In this document: piece after piece, positions 46,271-54,038 of the stretch
Position numbering within the stretch: position 1 is the first letter of the stretch
Layout: the number at the start of each line of letters is the position of its first letter
Origin: Bacteroidales bacterium
GTDB lineage: Bacteria; Bacteroidota; Bacteroidia; Bacteroidales; Lentimicrobiaceae
NCBI GenBank assembly: GCA_016705005.1
Contig: JADIZB010000009.1
Coordinates: 184,093-248,092, forward strand
DNA: 64,000 nucleotides
Direction of reading: 5' to 3'
Program-made: the position numbers and the translations under genes
Notes under the pieces: generated by a model
Database searches by the model: none
What the model saw: the letters and a program-made list of their open reading frames with translations, nothing else
Told to the model about the DNA's origin: nothing

Positions 46271-46525
46271 CTACTTTCTGTTCTCGGTAATGTAAGCAGC
46301 CAGGGTATCGATGGACTGAAATATCTCTTTGCCCTTCTTTGTATCTTCGATCTTAATGCCGTATTCCTTCTGCAGCAAAACGATGATCTCGAGTGCGTCG
46401 ATCGAATCGAGTCCCAGTCCCTCGCCAAAAAGCGGATCGGATGAGTTGATGTCTTCCGGGGTGATGTCTTCAAGATTCAACTGAGCAATGAGCTGGACCT
46501 TCAGCTTTTCTTTTAATTCTTCCAT
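46271..46525 (-). CDS. Acyl carrier protein
   Basis: An 84-residue ACP with the phosphopantetheine site GLGLDSIDALEIIVLL (Ser of DSI) and the four-helix length. It is acidic around helix 2, as usual. It is the first of two ACPs in the operon and is adjacent to the KS-CLF pair, so it probably carries the growing polyene. Confidence 0.93.
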   Translation of the reverse strand: MEELKEKLKVQLIAQLNLEDITPEDINSSDPLFGEGLGLDSIDALEIIVLLQKEYGIKIEDTKKGKEIFQSIDTLAAYITENRK

Positions 46526-46530
46526 ATCGG

Positions 46531-47151
46531 TTATAATTTAAATATTTGATGAATAAAATCAACCGTAAAATTTCCCTGAATTTCGCTGCTACCCTCCTTT
46601 TCAACATCCATAAGGAAAGCCCGGTAGTTGTCGTCAAGGTCCACTTCAACCCAGCCGGCTATGGCCTTCCTGGTGTTGGTGGTGCTGAACAGTATGTTGA
46701 GGTAGCTTACCATGAACTGAATGTCGAATTCTTCCTGGATAAAAAATGTATTCTCCCCTTTCAGGTTATGATGGATGCAGATTTCTCCGGCAACAATATT
46801 GGGCAAGGTATAAACAAAAACCGCCGGACTCGGAATATCGTTGATGGATTCAAAGTATTTTTCATCGGTATTCAGCGATGAGGCACTGTTTGCCAGCACA
46901 ATGGCTTTCTCCTCCGGCTCAAAACGGTCACGGTCATCATCCTGCAGCAGAATTTTTGCCGCCACAAACCCGAGTTTTGACTGGGGGTCCATTTTGAAGA
47001 ACTTCAGGTAGGAGATGCTGCATGCATGATAAATCTGCTTCATGAACTCACCAAAGTCTGCCCCCTGTTCATTCAGGAGAAGGTCGGTTCCGTTTACCTT
47101 AACTGACCGCTTGTCAACAGACACATATTTTCTTATAACCGGGTTATTCAT
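46531..47151 (-). CDS. Short ketosynthase-like protein lacking catalytic residues
   Basis: About 206 residues from ATG 47151, overlapping the next KS gene's stop by 8 bases. The stretch IVLANSASSLNTDEKYFESI followed by SPAVFVYTLPNIVAGEICI resembles the central core of ketosynthases (the LPN..aG..ai strand-helix), but no Cys or His triad is present. Its size is about half a KS. It is probably a structural or regulatory partner in the polyene synthase complex. Similar small proteins occur in aryl polyene clusters of the phylum, as far as I recall. Confidence 0.65.
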   Translation of the reverse strand: MNNPVIRKYVSVDKRSVKVNGTDLLLNEQGADFGEFMKQIYHACSISYLKFFKMDPQSKLGFVAAKILLQDDDRDRFEPEEKAIVLANSASSLNTDEKYFESINDIPSPAVFVYTLPNIVAGEICIHHNLKGENTFFIQEEFDIQFMVSYLNILFSTTNTRKAIAGWVEVDLDDNYRAFLMDVEKEGSSEIQGNFTVDFIHQIFKL

Positions 47152-48277
47152 GCTTGCGAAATAATGCGGCGGCATTGCAGCCACCAAATCCGGAGGCCGT
47201 TTTGACAAAAGTCAGGAACGGCTGTTTTAAATTTTCTATGGGTGTATTCAGTGCATTGACAAGACCCTGATGCTGAAGACCCATGTTTTTAAGCATCATG
47301 TTTTCCGAAAGGCAACCTGCCCCGATCAGCGATTCGATGATACCGGCCGCCCCCAGGGTATGGCCGATAAAACCTTTTAGGCTGTTTGCCGGTATATGGG
47401 CGAGACCGGCCCTGGTAAGGGCAATCGACTCCATATCATCGTTGAAGGGTGTTGCGGTTCCATGGGCAGAGATAAATCCGGGGTCTTCCACTATGCCCTT
47501 CAATGCCTGCTTCAGGGCAATGAAAAGGCCCTCACCGGTTCTTGAAGGCCCGGAAATATGGTTTGCATCGTTGGCCGAAGCGCCCGAAACCAGTTCTATC
47601 ACCGTCTTCCTATCTGGCCTGCGGTTTGACAAAACAACGGTTCCTGCCCCTTCACCCAGTGTTAAACCATCCCTGTCACGGTCAAATGGTTTGCAGGGAT
47701 TTGTGCTCAGTGACAGAAAGGACTGAAATCCGGAAACGATGAACTTAGACACAACATCTGCTCCCACAATCACCGCATGGTCATAATCCCCGTTTTTGAT
47801 CAGACGCTGTCCGGCGATCATGGCTAGCAAGCCTGAAATACAGGCGTTCGATACAACAATAGCCTTGTTGGGATTGCCGTAATACCGGCGGATCTGTTCG
47901 GCCGAATGCCAGAGCAGGAGACGGCTGTTACCGGCATTGCTTCCCTTGCCACGCATCAGTTCGATGTTTCCTTTGGTGGTAGAGAGTATAAACACAGTCC
48001 GGGGGTCCGATGGATCAACCGATGATCCCTTCAGCGCCTCCCTGACCGACAGGAAAACAAGCTTTCCAAAGGTACTGTCATCGGGAAGCGAAAATCCTGA
48101 AAGAGCGGCATCAAGCCGGTTTTTGTCGACCAGCGAAACCGGAAAGGGCTGATCGGATAATGCGGGGTTATTGCACATCCGGATACCTGAAATACCTTCA
48201 CCCATAGCTTTCAGATTCTCCTCAACCGAAAAGCCAAGCGAAGTGATGATATTTTCCGATTCAAGGTACACAGGCAT
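47144..48277 (-). CDS. Beta-ketoacyl-ACP synthase
   Basis: A 377-residue ketosynthase from ATG 48277, which overlaps the thioesterase stop as ATGA. The triad is Cys in VVSNACISGLLAM, His in SAHGTATPFND and His in FIGHTLGAAG; the end is SGFGGCNAAALF. It differs clearly from the other two KS enzymes of the cluster, so it may perform the first condensation with the coumaroyl starter or make the alkyl part. The specific step is not readable. Confidence 0.9.
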   Translation of the reverse strand: MPVYLESENIITSLGFSVEENLKAMGEGISGIRMCNNPALSDQPFPVSLVDKNRLDAALSGFSLPDDSTFGKLVFLSVREALKGSSVDPSDPRTVFILSTTKGNIELMRGKGSNAGNSRLLLWHSAEQIRRYYGNPNKAIVVSNACISGLLAMIAGQRLIKNGDYDHAVIVGADVVSKFIVSGFQSFLSLSTNPCKPFDRDRDGLTLGEGAGTVVLSNRRPDRKTVIELVSGASANDANHISGPSRTGEGLFIALKQALKGIVEDPGFISAHGTATPFNDDMESIALTRAGLAHIPANSLKGFIGHTLGAAGIIESLIGAGCLSENMMLKNMGLQHQGLVNALNTPIENLKQPFLTFVKTASGFGGCNAAALFRKHE

Positions 48278-48717
48278 CACGATTCCCCGGTATTTAGGCC
48301 CAACTTCTCTTTCCACTCTGAATAAAAGGCGGGATTGGTCAATTGCAGAATCCCCTCCTTGTCAACAAAAACCTGCACGGAGCGGGCCGTTAAAACCAGG
48401 CAGTGATCCGATTTTCGGTAAATGCTGTAATTGAAAATGATTTTGGCCGCCTGGGTATCAACCAGCCCCGTTTCAATAATTATTTCATCACCATAATTCA
48501 GGTAGGTCTTATAGTTTAGCGATAGTTCAACCACGGGGGTCATGATGCTGTGCCGGTATACATCAAGGTAACCCAGTCCGTATTGCCTGCCAAAGGCTTC
48601 ACGGCCATCCTCCAGATACTTCACATAGTTACCATGCCAGACAACCGCCATGGAATCAACCTCACTGAACCGGATGATGGTTTCGGTCGTATTTTTCAGA
48701 ATAATTCTGTCAGTCAA
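48277..48717 (-). CDS. 4HBT-type acyl thioesterase (YbgC/ApeK-like)
   Basis: A 146-residue hot-dog fold enzyme. The motif EVDSMAVVWHGNYVKYLEDG is the 4-hydroxybenzoyl-CoA thioesterase signature with an acidic residue close to the His-Gly-Asn-Tyr turn. Thioesterases of this type are constant members of aryl polyene clusters and may hydrolyse stalled or final acyl-ACPs. The 3' end overlaps the next ketosynthase start as ATGA. Confidence 0.88.
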   Translation of the reverse strand: MTDRIILKNTTETIIRFSEVDSMAVVWHGNYVKYLEDGREAFGRQYGLGYLDVYRHSIMTPVVELSLNYKTYLNYGDEIIIETGLVDTQAAKIIFNYSIYRKSDHCLVLTARSVQVFVDKEGILQLTNPAFYSEWKEKLGLNTGES

Positions 48718-48729
48718 AGTATAGTTTGT

Positions 48730-49332
48730 TTAAGATTTCAGCCAGGATGGATAGAGCGTTTTGATGTTCTTAAACCCTGCATATATTCCGCTGGCCCAGT
48801 AATTCCTGAAACCTATGCCACCCCCCAGTTTGTTTTCCGTCTGTTTTGCCATCAGCACCTCATGGGTTTTCACATCAAACAGAACCACCCAGAAACGGAC
48901 CTTAACTGCTGGTTTATCAAAGTTTTCTATCACGAAAAGCAGTCCGATCCCTTCATCACCGGTATAGTTCTTCACCACTCCGTTCACATCTTCCAGGGTA
49001 ACCGTGTTGGGTTTGTCGGCCAGAAGTTTCAGGTAATCCACACCGGCATTCCGCTTTGAGGCAATTGATATGTTGTTGGTAATGTGCTTGTTGAAGGTCG
49101 CCTCCAGGTTAAACTTTTCCGGTTCATTCAGAATCAGCTGGTTCCATTGGTCAAAAAAGGAAGAGACGATTTTCGCCCGGTCCGAAAAATCGACATCCGA
49201 ACCGACCATACGGGCCTGTGTAAAATCGAGCCCATACCATGTAAACGATGGGGCTGCTTCAATTCTGTCACGGTTCTGGGCCTGCAGACCCAGGGCGGCA
49301 AACAACAAGAAAACTACGATGTACTTTTTCAT
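48730..49332 (-). CDS. Exported cluster protein of unknown function
   Basis: A 200-residue protein with a clear signal peptide (MKKYIVVFLLFAALGLQAQ) and no Cys for lipidation at the cleavage site. The mature part is mixed alpha/beta with a conserved-looking beta core (VRFWVVLFDVKTHEVLMAKQ) and a Gly-rich GGGIGFRNYWASG turn. I recognise no family. It lies between the thioesterase and dehydratase genes with gaps of 12 bases on both sides, so it belongs to the operon and may help move the pigment outwards. Confidence 0.7.
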   Translation of the reverse strand: MKKYIVVFLLFAALGLQAQNRDRIEAAPSFTWYGLDFTQARMVGSDVDFSDRAKIVSSFFDQWNQLILNEPEKFNLEATFNKHITNNISIASKRNAGVDYLKLLADKPNTVTLEDVNGVVKNYTGDEGIGLLFVIENFDKPAVKVRFWVVLFDVKTHEVLMAKQTENKLGGGIGFRNYWASGIYAGFKNIKTLYPSWLKS

Positions 49333-49344
49333 AACGTTCTCATT

Positions 49345-49773
49345 TTAATTGTTTTTAATGAATATTTTCATTTCACACTCTGCAAAAATATCATTATTAT
49401 CAAAGATACTTCCCCTGATAATCTGAAATTCGAGCACCTGATCAATAAAATCGATCCGGGTTCTGATGGTCTGCCCCAATGCAGGCAGTTTATGGATTTT
49501 AAGATCCTTGATGCCCGCGATAAACCCAACCTTTGCTTCCCCTTCGGTTGACTGCTCAGTAAAACCATTCATGGCGGCCGCAGATTGGGCGATGTTTTCA
49601 ATCATTCCCGGTTCACGGAACATCCCCTTCTCCAGGAACAGGTTATCCGCGTTAATGGTCAGCGAAGTCTCGGCCGAATTCCCTCCGGCCGACAACAGGG
49701 TGTCAATCATCACAAAGGGTGGCCTTTGCGGAATCAATTTCAGGAGTTCATCACCCGATACAGGACATTTCAT
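49345..49773 (-). CDS. FabZ/ApeP-like 3-hydroxyacyl-ACP dehydratase
   Basis: A 142-residue hot-dog fold protein beginning LLKLIPQRPPFVMIDTLL, the dehydratase start (PxxPPFxxxD in place of FabZ PHRxPFLLVD), with GMIENIAQSAAA carrying the acidic residue on the central helix. It would remove water from 3-hydroxyacyl-ACPs to create the conjugated double bonds. It is the only dehydratase I see in the cluster, whereas E. coli aryl polyene clusters have two. Confidence 0.88.
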   Translation of the reverse strand: MKCPVSGDELLKLIPQRPPFVMIDTLLSAGGNSAETSLTINADNLFLEKGMFREPGMIENIAQSAAAMNGFTEQSTEGEAKVGFIAGIKDLKIHKLPALGQTIRTRIDFIDQVLEFQIIRGSIFDNNDIFAECEMKIFIKNN

Positions 49774-49782
49774 GCGTTCAGG

Positions 49783-50847
49783 CTATTTAATCTTACAGGT
49801 CAGCAGGGTGTGGCTTACGCCGATATTCTCAAAAGATTCATCAACTTCCAGTCCGGCTTCGTCGATCAGTTTCAACAGGTCACCCGAATGATACATCTGG
49901 CTGCAGCCATTGGCAATGCAGGTAAAATAGAGCGATGTCGCATGGAGGCTATAGGTGGAAGCTTCAAATTCCTGTTTGTCCCAGTAGGTTTCAAGGATAA
50001 AAAGACGGCTTGCAGGCTGCATGGCCTCTTTGGCCCTTTTCAGCAGCGATAGAACATCGGCCTGTGAGAAACAGTCGAGAAACTGGCTCATCCAGATCAC
50101 ATCAGCCCCTTTGGGCAGCACAGCAGCGTGATCGAGCAGGTTGGTTGCAAAGGTACTGATGCGGCTCGAAAACCCTTTTTGGGCAATGGCCTCTTCAGCC
50201 TTTACCACCTGACCGGGAAGGTCAACAATGGTGACCTTTACATCGGGGTCGAAGGTCGCACACTCCAGGGCAAATTTACCGGTGTTGCCCCCCACATCCA
50301 TGATACGGGCCGGCTTGTTTCTGAATACAATGGGCATCAGCTCCGGAAAGGCATAATCAGAATAAAAGTGGTCGAAAGCCAGCCAGCTCTTCAGGGCCTC
50401 TTCAGGCAATTGAAACAGTCCTTCATATACGGTATCCCATTCGCCGAAGACTTTCAAGCCTTCCGGTTTCCCTTCCTTAATGCTTTCTTCAAGATGGAAC
50501 ATCCCCTGGTAGTTCACGTCGTGGGTGAAGTCCATGTTGACGCGTGTCAGCGCATCGTACTGCAAAAAATAACCGGTTTTTGTCAGCAGCCACAGGTCGT
50601 CCTGAACCCTCACCACTTCAAGGCTCAAACCGGCCTCCAGCAATACTTTTACACCATAGATGCTGAGTTGCAGCCTCGAGGCGATCTCCTCTGTTTTCAG
50701 CCCTTTCCTCTCCTTCATCAGCAGTTCAAGGATACCCAGGTTGCGCAATGCCCTTGCCGCCTGAAACATGATCGGGGCAAAGGCTATTTTCTGCGCCTTG
50801 AATTTAGCCTCCAGGGCTGAACTGTTATCGTTGCCGTAATTTAGCAT
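49783..50847 (-). CDS. SAM-dependent O-methyltransferase with dimerisation domain
   Basis: About 354 residues from ATG 50847 (an ATG at 50868 would overlap the acyltransferase gene). The N-terminal winged-helix dimerisation domain (30-110; TEEIASRLQLSIYGVKVLLEAG) precedes a Rossmann SAM domain with ARIMDVGGNTGKFALE and ADVIWMSQFLDCFSQ, the latter in place of the usual His-containing catalytic motif. This is the methyltransferase_2 type that modifies phenols. In the pathway it probably methylates the aryl ring or its hydroxyl. Confidence 0.88.
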   Translation of the reverse strand: MLNYGNDNSSALEAKFKAQKIAFAPIMFQAARALRNLGILELLMKERKGLKTEEIASRLQLSIYGVKVLLEAGLSLEVVRVQDDLWLLTKTGYFLQYDALTRVNMDFTHDVNYQGMFHLEESIKEGKPEGLKVFGEWDTVYEGLFQLPEEALKSWLAFDHFYSDYAFPELMPIVFRNKPARIMDVGGNTGKFALECATFDPDVKVTIVDLPGQVVKAEEAIAQKGFSSRISTFATNLLDHAAVLPKGADVIWMSQFLDCFSQADVLSLLKRAKEAMQPASRLFILETYWDKQEFEASTYSLHATSLYFTCIANGCSQMYHSGDLLKLIDEAGLEVDESFENIGVSHTLLTCKIK

Positions 50848-50852
50848 AGACC

Positions 50853-51743
50853 TTAACTTTTTTCCCAAAATTGATAATAGTTAAACCACTGAAGCGGGTA
50901 CTGCTTCAACCTTTTTTCAATCACCGAAGCATATTCCTGCACCATCTGTTTCATCTCTTCCTTTCTTGTGGTCAGTTTAGAAGGGTAAGGATACACTTTG
51001 CCGGGTGTGGCATAAAAATGATAATGTGTCTTCCTCTCCTTAACGGTAACCACATAGGAAACCGGAACTCCAAACTTGCTTGCCATGTAGAGGGGCCCGG
51101 TAGGGAAAGGTGCCGGTCTGCCCATGAAATCGACAGTGACACTTCCTGCCCCCGGTAGAAACCTGTCGCCATGTATAGCTACCATCTCATTCCGTTTTAA
51201 GGCATTCCCGATTTCAATCAGATGTGAAAGATCTTCCTTTATCCCTATGATCCGGATATTTTTTTTAACAAGCACTTCCTTCAGGTACTGGTCAATCTGC
51301 CGGTGTTCTGCTTCAAGCATCACGATGTTCATGGCTGAACTTACCCTTTCGAGCAGTTGTCCTGCCATTTCCCAGTTGCCCATATGGGCACCGATCAATA
51401 CCCCGCCTTTACCGGCGGAAACCATCTGATGAAGATTCTCCTCCCCTTCAAAAGTAAAGGTGAATTTGTTGTAACTTCCTGTCAGAAAAGCTATTTTATC
51501 AATCAGCATCTCGCCCAAAAGGCAAAAATTTTTGTAGATGCTGACGATTGTCCTGAATTTTCCGTAACCGAGAATCTCCCTGAAATAGAACCGTATGGGC
51601 TCCTTTTTTGAGAAAAACAAAAAATACAACGCAACAAACCTTAACAGAACGTAAGCAAAAAAGAGGTGAAAATACCTGATGCTTAGTACAAATATTCTAT
51701 ATCCAATCAGTCCGCCCCGCGATTTACCCGACCATTCAGCCAT
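50853..51743 (-). CDS. LpxL/HtrB-like acyltransferase
   Basis: About 296 residues from ATG 51743 (start MAEWSGKSRGGLIGYRIF, common to this subgroup). There is one N-terminal membrane span. The family core is GVLIGAHMGNWEMAGQLL, with His and the acidic residue (H-x4-E here in place of H-x4-D), and later VAIHGDRFLPGAGSV. The family transfers acyl chains from ACP to lipid or glycan acceptors at the inner membrane. In flexirubin clusters a homologue is always present and may anchor or couple the acyl chain. It sits 10 bases after an ACP gene. Confidence 0.85.
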   Translation of the reverse strand: MAEWSGKSRGGLIGYRIFVLSIRYFHLFFAYVLLRFVALYFLFFSKKEPIRFYFREILGYGKFRTIVSIYKNFCLLGEMLIDKIAFLTGSYNKFTFTFEGEENLHQMVSAGKGGVLIGAHMGNWEMAGQLLERVSSAMNIVMLEAEHRQIDQYLKEVLVKKNIRIIGIKEDLSHLIEIGNALKRNEMVAIHGDRFLPGAGSVTVDFMGRPAPFPTGPLYMASKFGVPVSYVVTVKERKTHYHFYATPGKVYPYPSKLTTRKEEMKQMVQEYASVIEKRLKQYPLQWFNYYQFWEKS

Positions 51744-51753
51744 TTCAGATTGC

Positions 51754-51993
51754 TTACACAGCCCTGGTTTCGATGTACTTATATAAATCTTCAAGCGTAC
51801 GGACACCCTCCATATCTTCCCGCTTCACTTTAAATCCAAAATCCCTTTCAATGATCACGACGATATCGACAAAATCAAGACTTTCGATTCCAAGATCCTC
51901 AACCAATCTTGCTTCCGGGGTAAGCAATGCCGTCTCTATTTCAAATTCCTCCGCAAGGAATTCATTCACCTTTGCAACTATTTCCGGTTTCAT
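51754..51993 (-). CDS. Acyl carrier protein (second of the cluster)
   Basis: A 79-residue ACP with the prosthetic-group site VEDLGIESLDFVDIVV: the motif is ESL instead of the usual DSL, which is common in aryl polyene ACPs. It differs from the ACP at 46271-46525, so the two probably serve different chains (polyene and alkyl) or different steps. Confidence 0.92.
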   Translation of the reverse strand: MKPEIVAKVNEFLAEEFEIETALLTPEARLVEDLGIESLDFVDIVVIIERDFGFKVKREDMEGVRTLEDLYKYIETRAV

Positions 51994-52057
51994 ATCACTC
52001 TCCTTCTCTTTTTATTTTAAGTTCTGGTAAAAATAATGCCATTAAAAATGGCAACAA

Positions 52058-53278
52058 CTATTTAAATTTAGAAATAATCAGTGTAGAATTGGTTCCACCG
52101 AATCCGAATGAATTCGAGAGGAAGACTTCAATCTTTTTTTCGATGGTTTTATCGGCTATATTGAGTTTCCCGGTGAATTCATCCGGATTCTCAAAATTGA
52201 TGTTTGGTGCCACAAATGAGTTCTCCATCATAATCATTGAATAAATGACCTCACTGGCCCCGCCCATCCACATTTCATGACCGGTCATCGATTTGGTCGA
52301 ACTCACCAGTGGTCTGCACTCCCCGAAGATCAGGTCGATGGCCTTGGCTTCATTCATATCACCGATGGGTGTGGCCGTGGCATGCGCGTTGATATAGTCA
52401 ATATCACAGGCTTTCAGCCCGGCATCATCCAGGCAGCGCTTCAGCGACCTTACCGGACCGTCGACATTGGGCACCGAAATATGGTCGCCATTCGACGAAA
52501 AACCATACCCGTTCACTTCGGCAAGTATCCGGGCACCTCTTCTTTTGGCAGATTCATAGCTTTCGAGGATAACCGTAGCCGCACCACCGCTGGGTACGAG
52601 ACCATCCCTGTCGCGGTCGAAAGGGCGGGATGCCTTTGTCGGGGCATCTTCCCTGGTCGAAAAGGCACTGAGCCCGTCGAAACTTCCCATCGACTCGGCG
52701 TTGATCTCCTGACCACCACCGCAAATGATGATGTCCTGCAACCCTTGTTTGATCAGCAGGTAGGCCATGCCAATGGCGTGGGAGCTGCTGGCGCAGGCAC
52801 CGCTGATGGTAAAATTGATGCCACGAAGTTTCAGGATCACCGAAAGGTTCATGGTTATGGTGGAATTCATCGACTGGAAGATCGCACCCGAACCAATCAG
52901 GGTGGTATCCCGTTTTTCACGGATCAGATCGATGGATTCGATGACAGGAATGGAGGAACTGTCGTTCCCGTATAGGATCCCCACCTCGTTTTTTTCAAGG
53001 AAATCCATGTCAATCCCGGCGTTCTTCAGGGCTTCCATGGTAGCCACATAACTGTATTCTCCCTGTTCGGCCAGTCCGACCCGCATTCTCCGTGGCAGAT
53101 CGTTTTTCAGATTAGGTCGTTCAATCACACCGGTAAGGCATGAACGGAATCCGAATTCCTTCCTGCGGGGATCAATGCCTATGCCTGAGCGGCCATAATA
53201 GAGCGAGTCCCTGACCTCTGCCAGGTTTTTGCCTATGGTGGAATAAATACCCATCCCTGTAATTACAACTCTGTTCAT
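52058..53278 (-). CDS. Beta-ketoacyl-ACP synthase (FabF-like)
   Basis: A 406-residue ketosynthase from ATG 53278 (NRVVITGMGIYSTIGKN); a frame from 53383 would overlap fabG. Cys in FTISGACASSSHAIG, His in NAHATATPIGDMNEA and His in SMTGHEMWMGGASEV complete the triad; it ends FLSNSFGFGGTNSTL. As the second gene after the ammonia-lyase/FabG pair, it is the best candidate for extending the coumaroyl starter. Confidence 0.92.
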   Translation of the reverse strand: MNRVVITGMGIYSTIGKNLAEVRDSLYYGRSGIGIDPRRKEFGFRSCLTGVIERPNLKNDLPRRMRVGLAEQGEYSYVATMEALKNAGIDMDFLEKNEVGILYGNDSSSIPVIESIDLIREKRDTTLIGSGAIFQSMNSTITMNLSVILKLRGINFTISGACASSSHAIGMAYLLIKQGLQDIIICGGGQEINAESMGSFDGLSAFSTREDAPTKASRPFDRDRDGLVPSGGAATVILESYESAKRRGARILAEVNGYGFSSNGDHISVPNVDGPVRSLKRCLDDAGLKACDIDYINAHATATPIGDMNEAKAIDLIFGECRPLVSSTKSMTGHEMWMGGASEVIYSMIMMENSFVAPNINFENPDEFTGKLNIADKTIEKKIEVFLSNSFGFGGTNSTLIISKFK

Positions 53279-53288
53279 GGCCGTAAGA

Positions 53289-54017
53289 TTAGCTGTAAAT
53301 TCCTCCGTTAACTGAAATAACCTCTCCGGTAATGTATTTTGATTCCGGTGATGCCAGAAAGCCAACCACTCCGGCAACATCATCCGTTGTGCCGAACCGG
53401 TTCAGGGGAACCAGTTTCTTCAGCATTTCCGCATCAAGGTCTTTGGTCATGTCTGTTTCAATAAAACCGGGCGATACGCAGTTAACCGTCACCTTCTTCT
53501 TCCCGATTTCCATGGCAAGCGATTTGGACGCCCCGATAACGCCCGCTTTGGCGGCTGAATAGTTGGTTTGCCCCGGCTGCCCTTTTTGTCCCGAAAGGGA
53601 TACGATGCTGATGATCCGCCCATGCTTTCTGATCAGCATCGGCTGAAGTACCTGCCGTGTAACGTAGAAAAAGCTGTCGAGATTCGTTGTAATCACATTC
53701 TTCCACTGATCAACCGACATAAAAACCATCAGCCCGTCATCACGGATCCCGGCGTTGTTCACCAGAACTTCGATATAGCTTTCCGGATTGCGTTCGGCCC
53801 AGGCTCCGATTGCCGTTTCAACCTGATTATTGTCCGATACATCAAAAGGCATCAATTCACCCTGTCCGCCATGGTCAGTAATCTCACGCAGGGTATCTTC
53901 CGCAGCAGCCTGGTTGGTATGATAATTCAACAGCACATAAAATCCGTCACCGGCAAGTTTCTGAGCGATTGCTTTCCCGATTCCCCTGGAGGCTCCTGTA
54001 ACCAATGCAAATTTCAT
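53289..54017 (-). CDS. fabG: 3-oxoacyl-ACP reductase FabG-like
   Basis: A 242-residue short-chain dehydrogenase with TGASRGIGKAIA (NADPH-binding), NNAGIRDDGLMV and the catalytic YSAAKAGVIG with Ser upstream (VSLSG). It reduces the beta-keto group after each condensation in polyene synthesis. It is 21 bases after the ammonia-lyase gene in the leftward operon. It is dedicated to the cluster rather than the general FabG, judging by context. Confidence 0.93.
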   Translation of the reverse strand: MKFALVTGASRGIGKAIAQKLAGDGFYVLLNYHTNQAAAEDTLREITDHGGQGELMPFDVSDNNQVETAIGAWAERNPESYIEVLVNNAGIRDDGLMVFMSVDQWKNVITTNLDSFFYVTRQVLQPMLIRKHGRIISIVSLSGQKGQPGQTNYSAAKAGVIGASKSLAMEIGKKKVTVNCVSPGFIETDMTKDLDAEMLKKLVPLNRFGTTDDVAGVVGFLASPESKYITGEVISVNGGIYS

Positions 54018-54038
54018 AATGTAATTAAGATAAGTATT

